A stretch of 64,000 nt of DNA from JAJVHZ01 sp041395385 (GTDB lineage: Bacteria > Pseudomonadota > Gammaproteobacteria > JAJPIJ01): NCBI GenBank assembly GCA_041395385.1, contig JAWLAN010000006.1, positions 372,001 through 436,000 on the forward strand. Direction: 5' to 3'. Positions 1 to 8,347 of the stretch are shown in pieces. Position numbers and translations under genes: made by a program. The stretch's first letter is position 1; every line of letters begins with the position of its first letter. The notes beneath the pieces are model-generated. The model saw only the letters and a list, made by a program, of their open reading frames with translations, was not told the origin of the DNA and did no database searches.

Positions 1-309
1 GGAAAACCGCTCTTTCGAAGAAGGCCGCGCGCGCGAGGAAGCATTCGCGAGGTCGCGGGCGCGACGCAACTCGTGTCGCAACCATGTCACTCGATTCGCG
101 ATCCCCTCCCTATTCACCGGCAGCGGAACGCGCGTGCCTGCACGCCGAGCCCGCCTCGACGGCAAAAGGTACGCGAATGCGACGCCGACATCGCGCGAAA
201 TGGCAACCGCCGGCCATGCCGGCCAATGCGCGGGCGCGGCATCAGACCGCAAGCTGGCGCCGTCGACGCCCGGGCCTGCGGCGCTTACGCGAGTATGAGG
301 AAGAAGGGA
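1..309. other. no gene seen
   Basis: Left edge of the window, downstream of the minus-strand tRNA-Arg. I see no convincing coding region, RNA or repeat here. Short open frames exist on the plus strand but they run through the tRNA genes and have no ribosome site or recognisable protein. Confidence 0.5.
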
Positions 310-386
310 TGGCGCGCCCGGAAGGATTCGAACCTCCGACCCCCTGGTTCGTAGCCAGGTACTCTATCCAACTGAGCTACGGGCGC
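310..386 (-). tRNA. tRNA-Arg (anticodon ACG)
   Basis: A complete cloverleaf reads on the minus strand. The 7-bp acceptor stem is GCGCCCG with CGGGCGC, the D arm carries GCTCAGTTGGATAGAGT, the anticodon loop is CTACGAA, and the T loop is GTTCGAATC. The discriminator is G and CCA is encoded (310-312). The ACG anticodon reads CGN arginine codons after A34-to-inosine editing by TadA, whose gene is at 7874-8347. The 5' nineteen bases recur at 513-531. Confidence 0.95.
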
Positions 387-446
387 GTTGTGTACTTCGT
401 AGCGACTGCCTCGACTGCATCCGTCCATGGCGCCACGTCCCGGCCT
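368..446. repeat. 79-bp direct repeat, copy 1 (tRNA-Arg 5' part plus leader)
   Basis: Positions 368-446 match 513-591 with one mismatch (432 versus 577). The unit covers the first 19 bases of tRNA-Arg and 60 bases upstream of it. This copy is attached to the intact tRNA. Confidence 0.9.
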
Positions 447-473
447 CGACCTCCATGTCTCGGCGCTCGGCGG

Positions 474-498
474 GGCGAACATTCACAGGATGTTCGCC
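474..498. other. stem-loop between the two repeat copies
   Basis: GGCGAACAT and ATGTTCGCC form a perfect 9-bp stem around a 7-base loop. It lies between tRNA-Ser and tRNA-Arg on the strand that carries both. No T-run follows, so it may be a processing or attenuation structure rather than a terminator. Confidence 0.5.
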
Positions 499-512
499 TG
501 GGCCCGCCTCGC

Positions 513-591
513 CCAACTGAGCTACGGGCGCGTTGTGTACTTCGTAGCGACTGCCTCGACTGCATCCGTCCATGGCACCACGTCCCGGCCT
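513..591. repeat. 79-bp direct repeat, copy 2, with tRNA-Arg 5' fragment
   Basis: Second copy of the 368-446 unit, 145 bp away. On the minus strand 513-531 holds only the acceptor 5' strand and the start of the D arm of tRNA-Arg. The rest of the tRNA is missing, so this is a dead tRNA fragment. It looks like the scar of a tandem duplication followed by deletion. Confidence 0.85.
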
Positions 592-663
592 ATCGAATGA
601 CGTGGCCCGCGGCCGAAACCGCGGCGGATTATCAAAGACCGGGAAATGGCCTGTCAAGGAAAC

Positions 664-756
664 TGGCGGAGAGGGAGGGATTCGAACCCTCGATAGAGCT
701 TTTGGCCCTATACTCCCTTAGCAGGGGAGTGCCTTCAGCCTCTCGGCCACCTCTCC
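664..756 (-). tRNA. tRNA-Ser (anticodon GCT)
   Basis: A 93-nt class II tRNA on the minus strand. The acceptor starts GGAGAGG, the anticodon stem is CTCCC with GGGAG around loop CTGCTAA, there is a long variable arm, the T loop is GTTCGAATC, and CCA is encoded (664-666). The GCT anticodon reads AGC and AGU serine codons. It lies 86 bp downstream of csrA, the usual csrA-tRNA-Ser-tRNA-Arg order of gammaproteobacteria. Confidence 0.95.
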
Positions 757-842
757 AAGTATCGTGCGGGCGTAAGGATACCCGTGGGTCAACGTAGCGT
801 AAAGCGCGGCGGGCTCGGGCGATGCGCGCCTGGTTACGACAT

Positions 843-1070
843 CTAATCCTCGCGCACCTCGTCCTCCGGGCTGCCGGCCGTCACCGCGGGCGAGCGCCCT
901 TCGGCCTTCTCCTGCTGGATGCGCTGGTAAATCTCCTCGCGGTGCACGGCGACCGTCTTCGGCGCGTTCACGCCCAGACGAACCTGATTTCCCTTCACGC
1001 CCAGCACGGTGACGCTGATCTCGTCACCGATCATCAGCGACTCTCCAACCCGTCTCGTCAAAATCAACAT
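843..1070 (-). CDS. csrA: carbon storage regulator CsrA
   Basis: A 75-residue RNA-binding global regulator. The dimer binds GGA motifs in mRNA leaders and controls carbon metabolism, motility and biofilm formation. The N-terminus MLILTRRVGESLMIGD, the central VLGVKGNQVRLGV strand region and the VHREEIYQRIQ helix are the family signature. The key basic residues R6/R7 and R44-like are present. The last 15 residues form a variable acidic tail. The length is normal. It sits downstream of lysC and upstream of two tRNA genes, separated from lysC by two hairpins, so it probably has its own promoter. Confidence 0.97.
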   Translation of the reverse strand: MLILTRRVGESLMIGDEISVTVLGVKGNQVRLGVNAPKTVAVHREEIYQRIQQEKAEGRSPAVTAGSPEDEVRED

Positions 1071-1097
1071 GACAGCCTCCAGATGAATTCCCGCGCA

Positions 1098-1120
1098 CTC
1101 CCGGCCACGGGGGCCGGGAG
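1098..1120. other. GC-rich hairpin in the lysC-csrA gap
   Basis: CTCCCGGCC and GGCCGGGAG form a perfect 9-bp stem with a 5-base loop. It lies 28 bp upstream of csrA on the transcript strand and may be part of the csrA leader structure. Confidence 0.45.
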
Positions 1121-1132
1121 CGGGTCCGATTC

Positions 1133-1158
1133 AAGCCGGACACGCCCGCGTCCGGCTT
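1133..1158. terminator. hairpin downstream of lysC, possible terminator
   Basis: AAGCCGGAC and GTCCGGCTT form a perfect 9-bp stem with an 8-base loop, 73 bp past the lysC stop. No clear T-run follows on the minus strand, so it is a weak intrinsic terminator or a leader structure for csrA. Confidence 0.4.
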
Positions 1159-1203
1159 GCTCCTTCTTGTCTATGACCATTAATGACCCGTAAATTCCAT
1201 TCT

Positions 1204-1231
1204 CGGGTTTCGGGTTTCGGGTTTCGGGTTT
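1204..1231. repeat. heptanucleotide array CGGGTTT x4
   Basis: Four perfect tandem copies of CGGGTTT abut the lysC stop codon (1231-1233), sharing its last base. The unit length equals that of the guaB-guaA array at 22105, which also begins right at a stop codon. Confidence 0.95.
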
Positions 1232-2454
1232 CAGGCTTCCGGCCTGTCCAGACCGAAGGCAGTGTGCAGCGTGCGCGCCCCCAATTCGATGTATTTCTCG
1301 TCCACGACCACCGAGATCTTGATTTCGGACGTGGAGATCATGCGGATATTGATGTTCTCAGCCGCCAGCGCCTTGAACATCTTGCTGGCAATGCCCGCGT
1401 GCGAACGCATTCCGACGCCAACCACCGAGAGCTTGGCGATCTTGTTGTCGCCCTCGACGGCTCGCGCATTCATCTCCCTGGCCACGGTCTTGAGGATCTC
1501 GAGCGCCTGGTCGTAGTCGCTGCGAGAGACCGTGAAGGTGAAATCGGTGGTCTGGTCGGCGCCGACATTCTGGACGATCATGTCCACCTCGATATTGGCG
1601 TCGGCAACCGGGCCGAGGATCCGGCTGGCTATGCCGGGCTTGTCCGGCACGCCCAGCATCGTCAGCTTGGCCTCGTTCTTGTTGATCGTGACCCCTGATA
1701 TTAAAGGTTCCTCCATCGCCTCTTCCTCTGAAGTGATCAGCGTCCCCGGGCCTTCCTCAAATGAAGATAGCACCCGCAGACGAACGTTGTACTTGCGCGC
1801 GAACTCCACCGACCTGATCTGCAGCACCTTGGCGCCCAGGCTGGCCATCTCGAGCATCTCCTCGAAGGTCACCGTGTCCAGCCTGTGCGCGGCGGGGACG
1901 ATGCGCGGATCGGACGTGTAGACGCCGTCGACGTCGGTGTAGATCTGGCACTCGTCGGCCTGGAGCGCCGCGGCCAGCGCCACGGCGGTCGTGTCGGAAC
2001 CGCCGCGGCCGAGCGTCGTGATGTTGCCATGCTCGTCCACGCCCTGGAAACCCGCCACCACCACCACGCGCCCGGCCTGGAGATCGCGGCGCATGCGCGC
2101 ATCGTCGATATCGATGATGCGCGCCTTGTTGTGGGCGCTGTCGGTGAGGATGCGGACCTGCGGGCCGGTGTACGAGATGGCGCGACAGCCGCGCTTCTCC
2201 ATCGCCATGCTGGTGAGCGCGATCGTGACCTGTTCTCCGGTGGCCAGCAGCACGTCGAGCTCCCGCGGAGTCGGTTTCTCGGAGACCTGCCGGGCCAGGC
2301 CGATGAGGCGGTCGGTCTCGCCGCTCATCGCCGAGACCACGACCACCACGTCGTGACCTTCCCGCCGCGCACGCGCGACTCGCTCCGCGACACCGGCGAT
2401 CCGCTCCGGACTGCCCACCGAGGTGCCGCCGTATTTCTGAACGATAAGGCTCAT
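1231..2454 (-). CDS. lysC: aspartate kinase
   Basis: This 407-residue enzyme phosphorylates L-aspartate, the first step to lysine, methionine, threonine and diaminopimelate. The kinase domain starts with KYGGTSVGS (residues 8-16) and contains the glycine-rich GRGGSDTTAVALAAAL segment near residue 155. Two ACT domains fill the C-terminus (about 265-400), with MLGVPDKPGIASRI and VVGVGMRSHAGIASKMF, the allosteric lysine/threonine site. The length fits the monofunctional class, as in Pseudomonas LysC. It lies 119 bp downstream of alaS and upstream of csrA, a common gammaproteobacterial order. A CGGGTTT array touches its stop codon. Confidence 0.97.
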   Translation of the reverse strand: MSLIVQKYGGTSVGSPERIAGVAERVARARREGHDVVVVVSAMSGETDRLIGLARQVSEKPTPRELDVLLATGEQVTIALTSMAMEKRGCRAISYTGPQVRILTDSAHNKARIIDIDDARMRRDLQAGRVVVVAGFQGVDEHGNITTLGRGGSDTTAVALAAALQADECQIYTDVDGVYTSDPRIVPAAHRLDTVTFEEMLEMASLGAKVLQIRSVEFARKYNVRLRVLSSFEEGPGTLITSEEEAMEEPLISGVTINKNEAKLTMLGVPDKPGIASRILGPVADANIEVDMIVQNVGADQTTDFTFTVSRSDYDQALEILKTVAREMNARAVEGDNKIAKLSVVGVGMRSHAGIASKMFKALAAENINIRMISTSEIKISVVVDEKYIELGARTLHTAFGLDRPEA

Positions 2455-2573
2455 ACCCTGCCTGGCCGGTTAGTCGTGGTACGAAAGACCTACCAAAATT
2501 TGGTTAGTGATTGCATGGACATGATAAGCGTTTGCCCCTGCTTTCCCAAGTAGGGCGGGCAAAATTCCCAATA

Positions 2574-5213
2574 TCACCTGAGCTTGTCCCGGACCCACTC
2601 CCCGACGGATTTCAGCGCTGCATCGAGCTTGGAAGGATCGGTGCCGCCGGCCTGCGCCATGTCGGGCCGGCCGCCGCCCTTGCCGCCGACCTGGGTGGCC
2701 ACGAAGTTCACGAGCTCCCCGGCGCTCACCCGGTCGGTGCAGTCCTTGGTGACCCCGGCGATGAGGCGGACCTTGCCGTCCTCGACCGTCGCGAGCACCA
2801 GGACCGCGCTGCCGAGCTTGTTCTTGAGCTGATCGGCGGTCTCGCGCAGGCTGCCCGCGTCGGCGCCGTCGATCGCCTCGGCGAGCACCCGCACGCCGCC
2901 GATGTCCACCGCCCGCGCGCTCAGGTCGCCGCCGGCACCGCTCGCAAGCTTGCCCTTGAGCGCCTGAATCTCCTTGTCCTGCTGGCGTATGCGCTCGAGC
3001 AGCTGCTCTGTCTTCTCCTGCACGTTTTCGCGATTGCCCTTCAGGCGCTCTGCGATCGATCGCAGGCATTTCTCCGTCTCGCCGACGTAGGCCAGCGCAG
3101 CGGCGCCCGTGAGCGCCTCGATGCGTCGCACGCCCGAGGCCACACCGGATTCGGCGATGATCTTGAACATCCCGATGTCGCCGGTGCGCGCGACGTGCGT
3201 GCCGCCGCACAGCTCGACGGAGAACTCGCCCATGCTCAGCACCCGTACCTGCTCGTCGTACTTCTCGCCGAAAAGGGCCATGGCCCCGCTCTCGATGGCC
3301 TTCTGCACCGGCATCAGCCGCGTGCACACCTCCCGGTTGGCGCGGATCTCGGCGTTCACCATCGCCTCGATCTGCTGCAACTGCTCGGGGGAGACCGCCT
3401 CGTGATGCGAGAAGTCGAAGCGCAGGCGGTCGGGCGCCACCAGCGAGCCCTTTTGCGTGACGTGCTCCCCGAGCACCTTGCGCAACGCCGCGTGCATCAG
3501 GTGGGTGGCGGAGTGGTTCAGACGGGTGGACTGCCGCAGCGCGTCGTCCACCATGGCCTCGACGGTGTCGCCGACGCGCAGCTCGCCGAGCTTCGCCACG
3601 CCCACGTGCAGATGCGTGCCGTTCTGCTTGCGCGTATCGAAGACCTCGAACGCCGATTCCGCGCCGCGCAGGCGGCCCTTGTCGCCGACCTGGCCGCCGG
3701 ATTCGGCATAGAACGGCGTGCGATCCAGCACCACCACCCCGGCCGTCCCGGCGATCAGGACTTCCACGCTCTGGCCGTCGACGAACAGGCCGCGCACGCG
3801 CGCGCTGTCGGTGACCGTCTCGTAGCCGGTGAAGGCGAATCCCCTGGCGAGCGGCGCGAGCGCCTCGGCCGGGATGGCCGTGTCCAGGCCCGCCATCGTG
3901 AAGTGGCTGGCCGCGCGGGCACGCTCGCGCTGCGCGGCCATCTCGCGCTCGAAGCCGACGGTATCCACCGACAGGCCGCGCTCGCGGGCAAAGTCCGCGG
4001 TCAGGTCCACGGGGAAGCCGTAGGTGTCGTACAGCACGAAGACGTCCTTGCCCGGGATGACCTTGCTGCTGAGCCTGCCCAGCACCTGCTCCAGGTGCTT
4101 CATGCCCTGCACGAGGGTCTCGGAGAAGCGCTCCTCCTCGTCGCGGATGACCCGCGTCACGCGCTCGGCCTGCCGCGAGAGCTCCGGATAGGCCGCCCCC
4201 ATGTCGCGCTCGAGCACGGGAAGCAGCCGGTGGAAGAACGGCTCGTGCAGTCCGAGCTTGTGACCGTGCCGCAGCGCGCGCCGGATGATCCGGCGCAGCA
4301 CGTAACCACGACCCTCGTTGGAGGGCAGTACCCCGTCCAGCACCAGGAACGCCGTCGATCGGATGTGATCGGCGATCACCTGCATCGAATTGCGGTTCGC
4401 GCCCGCGCCGGCCATGGCCTCGACGCCGGCGATCAGGCTGCGAAACAGATCGATGTCGTAGTTGCTGTGCACGCCCTGGATGACCGCCGCCAGGCGCTCC
4501 AGTCCCATGCCGGTGTCCACACTCGGGTTGGGAAGCGCGTGCATCACTCCCTTCTCGTCGCGATTGAACTGCATGAAGACGAGATTCCAGATCTCGACGT
4601 AGCGATCCCCCTCGGGCTCCGAACCTCCCGGCGGCCCGCCGGCGATGTGGGCGCCGTGATCGTAGAACACCTCCGTGCACGGGCCGCACGGGCCGGTGTC
4701 ACCCATCATCCAGAAGTTGTCGGAGGCGTAGCGCGCGCCCTTGTTGTCGCCGATGCGCACGACGCGGTCGGCCGGCACGCGGATGTCCTTGGTCCATACC
4801 TCGTAGGCCTCGGCGTCCTCGGCGTATACGGTGAACCAGAGTCTCTCCACCGGCAGCCTGTAGGTCCCGGTCAGCAGCTCCCAAGCATAGCGGATCGCGT
4901 CGCGCTTGAAATAGTCGCCGAAGCTGAAGTTGCCCAGCATCTCGAAAAACGTGTGGTGGCGCGCGGTGTAGCCGACGTTCTCGAGGTCATTGTGCTTGCC
5001 GCCGGCACGCACGCAGCGCTGCGAGGTCACCACCCGCTTGCTGACAGGGGTCTCCAGCCCGAGAAAGATGTCCTTGAACTGCACCATCCCGGCGTTGGTG
5101 AAAAGCAAGGTGGGATCGTTGTGCGGCACGAGCGAACTGCTGGGCAGCACCTTGTGCCCCTGGCTGGCAAAGTAATCGAGAAACGCGCTACGTAATTCGC
5201 CACTGCTGTTCAT
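2574..5213 (-). CDS. alaS: alanine--tRNA ligase
   Basis: AlaRS of 879 residues, normal for bacteria. It charges tRNA-Ala in the cytoplasm. Class II motif 1 lies in the first 80 residues (LFTNAGMVQFKDIFLG) and the catalytic domain runs to about 240. The editing domain holds the zinc-binding HSATHLMHAAL near residue 565 and CGGTHVARTG near residue 668. The C-Ala region with a coiled coil (LLERIRQQDKEIQALKGKL) and a GGGRPDMAQAGG segment closes the protein. It sits 12 bp after recX, so recA-recX-alaS look co-transcribed. A window-long plus-strand open frame opposite this gene is only its GC shadow. Confidence 0.98.
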   Translation of the reverse strand: MNSSGELRSAFLDYFASQGHKVLPSSSLVPHNDPTLLFTNAGMVQFKDIFLGLETPVSKRVVTSQRCVRAGGKHNDLENVGYTARHHTFFEMLGNFSFGDYFKRDAIRYAWELLTGTYRLPVERLWFTVYAEDAEAYEVWTKDIRVPADRVVRIGDNKGARYASDNFWMMGDTGPCGPCTEVFYDHGAHIAGGPPGGSEPEGDRYVEIWNLVFMQFNRDEKGVMHALPNPSVDTGMGLERLAAVIQGVHSNYDIDLFRSLIAGVEAMAGAGANRNSMQVIADHIRSTAFLVLDGVLPSNEGRGYVLRRIIRRALRHGHKLGLHEPFFHRLLPVLERDMGAAYPELSRQAERVTRVIRDEEERFSETLVQGMKHLEQVLGRLSSKVIPGKDVFVLYDTYGFPVDLTADFARERGLSVDTVGFEREMAAQRERARAASHFTMAGLDTAIPAEALAPLARGFAFTGYETVTDSARVRGLFVDGQSVEVLIAGTAGVVVLDRTPFYAESGGQVGDKGRLRGAESAFEVFDTRKQNGTHLHVGVAKLGELRVGDTVEAMVDDALRQSTRLNHSATHLMHAALRKVLGEHVTQKGSLVAPDRLRFDFSHHEAVSPEQLQQIEAMVNAEIRANREVCTRLMPVQKAIESGAMALFGEKYDEQVRVLSMGEFSVELCGGTHVARTGDIGMFKIIAESGVASGVRRIEALTGAAALAYVGETEKCLRSIAERLKGNRENVQEKTEQLLERIRQQDKEIQALKGKLASGAGGDLSARAVDIGGVRVLAEAIDGADAGSLRETADQLKNKLGSAVLVLATVEDGKVRLIAGVTKDCTDRVSAGELVNFVATQVGGKGGGRPDMAQAGGTDPSKLDAALKSVGEWVRDKLR

Positions 5214-5225
5214 CGTCTGCTGCGC

Positions 5226-5690
5226 TCACTCATCTTCCGCACCGCCAACCGCCGCGCGGATCACCTCGGCCGGAAACCCGCGATATTCCAGAAACCGCAT
5301 CTGCCGGGCGCGCTCCGCAGCCCCGGCAGCCGCGGCGCGGCCGAACCGCTTGACACGCGCCGCGCGCGCGAGCCGCAACCAATCGGCCTGCTCCAGCCCG
5401 TCGATCGCCGTGCTGACTGCCTCTTTGGAGGTTCCCCGTTCGCGCAGTTCCCGCGCGATGCGCAGCGGTCCGTATCCCCGGTCCGCCCGCTGGCGCACGT
5501 AGGATTCGGCGTGACGGTCGTCGCTCTGCAGGCGCTCGCGCGCCAGCTCGTCCAGTGCCGCCTCGATGGCCGCCTCATCGTCGATGCGGCGCCGCAGCTT
5601 GTTCCGCAACTCCTCTCGCGTATGCTCGCGGCGCGCCAGCAACGCCAGCGCGCGCCTGCGGGCCTCAGCGCGGCGGTCGAGGTCGCTCAG
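5226..5690 (-). CDS. recX: RecA regulator RecX
   Basis: RecX binds RecA filaments and limits their growth. The body LLARREHTREELRNKL, GYGPLRIARELRERG and RFLEYRGFPAEVIRAA matches the three-helix RecX repeats. The first conventional start is TTG at 5642, but the frame upstream still encodes a RecX-like helix (RRAEARRRALAL), and no ATG, GTG or TTG lies between 5642 and the recA end. I therefore place the start at CTG 5690-5688, overlapping the recA stop by 4 bases. With TTG the protein has 138 residues, with CTG about 154, the usual size. The start codon is an inference. Confidence 0.85.
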   Translation of the reverse strand: MSDLDRRAEARRRALALLARREHTREELRNKLRRRIDDEAAIEAALDELARERLQSDDRHAESYVRQRADRGYGPLRIARELRERGTSKEAVSTAIDGLEQADWLRLARAARVKRFGRAAAAGAAERARQMRFLEYRGFPAEVIRAAVGGAEDE

Positions 5691-6721
5691 TCGGTGACTT
5701 CCTCGGCAACCTCGGTTTCGACAGCGCCACCCTGGACGGCCGCCGCCTCGCGGATCTGATTCTCGATCTCGCGGGCCTTCTCCGGGTTGTCCTTCAGGAA
5801 CTGACGGGCGTTGTCCTTGCCCTGGCCGATGCGCTCCTTCTTGTAGCTGTACCAGGCGCCGGTCTTCTCGATGATCTCCATCTGCACGCCAAGGTCGAGG
5901 ATTTCGCCCTCGCGCGAGACGCCCTCGCCATAGAGGATGTCGAAGGTGGCGACGCGAAACGGCGGCGCGACCTTGTTCTTGACCACCTTCACCTTGGTCT
6001 CGCTGCCGATGACCTCCTCACCGCGCTTGATCGCGCCGACGCGCCGGATATCCAGGCGCACCGAGGCGTAGAACTTCAGCGCGTTGCCGCCGGTGGTGGT
6101 CTCCGGATTGCCGAACATCACGCCGATCTTCATGCGGATCTGGTTGATGAAGATGACCAGGGTGTTGGAGCGCTTGATGTTACCGGTCAGCTTGCGCAGC
6201 GCCTGCGACATCAGGCGCGCGTGCAGGCCGACGTGGCTGTCGCCCATCTCGCCCTCGATCTCCGCCCTCGGCGTCAGCGCCGCGACGGAATCCACCACGA
6301 TGATGTCGACGGCCCCGGAACGCACCAGCATGTCGGTGATCTCCAGGGCCTGCTCGCCGGTGTCCGGCTGCGACACCAGCAGGTCGGCGACGTTAACGCC
6401 CAGCTTCTCGGCGTACTGCGGGTCGAGCGCGTGCTCGGCGTCGACGAAGGCGGCCGTTCCGCCCGCCTTCTGCGCCTCGGCGATCGCCTGCAGGGCGATG
6501 GTGGTCTTGCCGGAGGACTCCGGCCCGTAGATCTCGACAACGCGCCCGCGCGGCAGACCGCCGACGCCGAGCGCGATGTCCAGCGCCAGCGACCCCGAGG
6601 AGACGACGTCGAGGTTGCGCACGGCGCGGGCATCGCCCATGCGCATCACCGAGCCGGTTCCGAACTGCTTTTCAATCTGTCCTAGCGCCGCGGCGAGCGC
6701 CTTCTTTCTGTTTTCTTCCAT
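5687..6721 (-). CDS. recA: recombinase RecA
   Basis: RecA, 344 residues, forms the strand-exchange filament on ssDNA and triggers LexA self-cleavage. Walker A GPESSGKTT is at residues 66-74, Walker B IIVVDSVAAL near 140, and the signature KRSNTLVIFINQIRMKIGV near 210. The acidic C-terminal tail ends EVAEEVTD. The N-terminal MEENRKKALAAAL is typical. It heads the recA-recX-alaS group. I looked for a LexA box upstream and found no clear CTGT-N8-ACAG site, so SOS control is assumed from the family, not seen. Confidence 0.98.
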   Translation of the reverse strand: MEENRKKALAAALGQIEKQFGTGSVMRMGDARAVRNLDVVSSGSLALDIALGVGGLPRGRVVEIYGPESSGKTTIALQAIAEAQKAGGTAAFVDAEHALDPQYAEKLGVNVADLLVSQPDTGEQALEITDMLVRSGAVDIIVVDSVAALTPRAEIEGEMGDSHVGLHARLMSQALRKLTGNIKRSNTLVIFINQIRMKIGVMFGNPETTTGGNALKFYASVRLDIRRVGAIKRGEEVIGSETKVKVVKNKVAPPFRVATFDILYGEGVSREGEILDLGVQMEIIEKTGAWYSYKKERIGQGKDNARQFLKDNPEKAREIENQIREAAAVQGGAVETEVAEEVTD

Positions 6722-6830
6722 ATGCCTTTCTGTCCGTCCGATGGTAGGTGAGTTTCTGTAGACGCGCGATTATCGCACAGATGTAAACACGATTTAATCT
6801 GTCCCTGGCAGCCCGATCCGGCGCCCGGGA

Positions 6831-7358
6831 TCACTGCAACGGCCAGGTCCTGAGCGTCTCGTAGCGCGCGCCGCCGGCGCCCGTACGACTCGCGACGAGC
6901 GCAAAGTCGCGGACGTGCCAGGGGATCTCCACCGGTTCAGGCGCCGAGGAGCGACTGGGGGCATCCCGCAGCAGCGTGATGTGCGGCGAGTAGGCGCGCA
7001 TCTCGACCTCGCAGCCGCACGACCGCGCTGCGTCCTTCAACGCCTCGTGCAGCGCGGCGAGGGCCTCCGGCACCTCGGCCATCCCCGCCCAGAGCACTCT
7101 GGAGCGCGGACAAGATCCGATGCGCGTGAAATGCATGGTGAACGGCGGGCAACGCACGGTGTCGGCCGCGGACTCCACGCACTGGCGTGCCTCCGGCGTC
7201 GTCGGTCCGAGGAAGAGCACGGTCAGGTGCAGCTTTTCCTCCGGCGTCGGCCGACCGGATCCGCGCGCCCGCCGCGGCGTGCACGCCTGCAGGGCCGCAC
7301 GCGTGGCGGCGTCCGGCCACAGGGCGAAGAAAAGTCGCTCGGTGACTTTCCCTTCCAT
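6831..7358 (-). CDS. thpR: RNA 2',3'-cyclic phosphodiesterase
   Basis: A 2H-phosphoesterase family protein of 175 residues that opens 2',3'-cyclic phosphate RNA ends, formerly called 2'-5' RNA ligase. The two catalytic HxTx motifs are visible: HLTV near residue 46 and HITL near residue 132. The start ERLFFALWPD is the usual N-terminus. It lies 12 bp upstream of pncC's reading direction end-to-start arrangement reversed, that is, after pncC on the minus strand, giving a tadA-pncC-thpR run. Confidence 0.93.
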   Translation of the reverse strand: MEGKVTERLFFALWPDAATRAALQACTPRRARGSGRPTPEEKLHLTVLFLGPTTPEARQCVESAADTVRCPPFTMHFTRIGSCPRSRVLWAGMAEVPEALAALHEALKDAARSCGCEVEMRAYSPHITLLRDAPSRSSAPEPVEIPWHVRDFALVASRTGAGGARYETLRTWPLQ

Positions 7359-7370
7359 GCCGTGCCCTGT

Positions 7371-7877
7371 TCAGGGCGCCTCCGCGATGGCCAGCAATCC
7401 CGTCAAGGCGTGGCGGACGGCGGCGCGGCGCACCGCCTCCCGATCGCCGGCGAAGCGCTGCACCTCCGCGGCCGTGGCCTCGCCAGGCCCGGCATAGGCG
7501 AACCAGACGGTGCCGACCGGCTTGCTCTGCGATCCGCCGTCCGGACCAGCCACGCCGCTGACGGCAACGGCGAGCTGGGCTTGACTGCGCGTCAGCGCGC
7601 CGCTGGCCATCGCGCGCACGGTCTCGGCGCTGACCGCGCCGTGCTCGTTCAGTGTCCGTGGCGCGACCGCGAGCAGCTCGGATTTGGCGGCGTTCGAGTA
7701 GGTCACGTATCCGCGCTCGAACCATCGCGAGCTGCCCGGCACGTCGGTCAGCACCTTCGCGATCCAGCCGCCGGTGCAGGACTCCGCGGTGGTCAGCATC
7801 CATCCGCGGCGGACGCACTGCTCACCGAGCCGCGCGGCCATGGCCACCAATGCCGCGTCGGAGAGCGCGGGGTTCAC
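7371..7877 (-). CDS. pncC: nicotinamide-nucleotide amidase (CinA C-terminal family)
   Basis: A 168-residue stand-alone CinA C-terminal domain that deamidates NMN to nicotinate mononucleotide for NAD salvage. The motif TTAESCTGGWIAKVLTDVPG contains the catalytic serine, and AVSGVAGPDGGSQSKPVGTV is the second signature. I chose GTG at 7877 because it begins the family N-terminus VNPALSDAALV and overlaps the tadA stop by 4 bases (GTGA), a coupling arrangement. The frame stays open further upstream into tadA but that part is not homologous. Codon use matches its neighbours. Confidence 0.93.
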   Translation of the reverse strand: MNPALSDAALVAMAARLGEQCVRRGWMLTTAESCTGGWIAKVLTDVPGSSRWFERGYVTYSNAAKSELLAVAPRTLNEHGAVSAETVRAMASGALTRSQAQLAVAVSGVAGPDGGSQSKPVGTVWFAYAGPGEATAAEVQRFAGDREAVRRAAVRHALTGLLAIAEAP

Positions 7878-8347
7878 GCGCGCCGCGCCTCGAAGAAGCT
7901 GGTCAGCACGGCACTGCACTCCGCCGCCCGCACACCGCCGAGGACATCGACGCGATGGTTCAGCCTGTCGGTCTCGAGCACGTCGAAGACACTGCCGGAG
8001 GCGCCGGCGCGCGGATCGTAGGCCCCGAACACCACGCGCGCGACCCGGGCGTGGAGGATAGCCCCGGCGCACATCACGCAGGGTTCCAGCGTCACGTACA
8101 GCGTGGTGCCGCAGAGGCGGTAATTGCCGATACGATCGGCCGCCGCGCGCAGCGCGACGATCTCCGCGTGCGCGGTCGGATCGCGCGTGGCGACCGGGCA
8201 GTTCCATCCCTTCCCTATCGCCTCGCCGTCGAGGACTACGATGGCGCCTACGGGCACCTCACCCGCCATGGCCGCCCGCCGCGCCATCTCCAATGCCCTG
8301 TCCATCCAGACTTCCGAGCTGCTCACGAACGTCCGGCTCCCCGCCAC
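7874..8347 (-). CDS. tadA: tRNA-specific adenosine deaminase
   Basis: TadA edits A34 to inosine in tRNA-Arg(ACG), whose gene is at 310-386 in this window. The cytidine-deaminase fold shows the zinc ligands and catalytic glutamate in HAEIVAL and the PCVMCAGAI motif. The length, 157 residues, is normal. The start ATG 8347 gives 14 residues before the conserved WMDRALEMARRA helix, and ATG at residue 15 is an alternative. It overlaps pncC by 4 bases. Confidence 0.95.
   Translation of the reverse strand: MAGSRTFVSSSEVWMDRALEMARRAAMAGEVPVGAIVVLDGEAIGKGWNCPVATRDPTAHAEIVALRAAADRIGNYRLCGTTLYVTLEPCVMCAGAILHARVARVVFGAYDPRAGASGSVFDVLETDRLNHRVDVLGGVRAAECSAVLTSFFEARRA

Noticed and set aside
84..797. 237-codon plus-strand frame across the tRNA genes
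   Set aside because: It is read through tRNA-Arg and tRNA-Ser on the wrong strand; the amino-acid string FEPPTPWF is the usual artefact of antisense tRNA.
2511..5195. Long plus-strand frame of nearly 900 codons
   Set aside because: It is the antisense shadow of alaS in GC-rich DNA. The minus strand encodes a complete, recognisable AlaRS.
6722..6800. LexA box before recA
   Set aside because: CTGT and ACAG words are present but not at the spacing of a LexA site.
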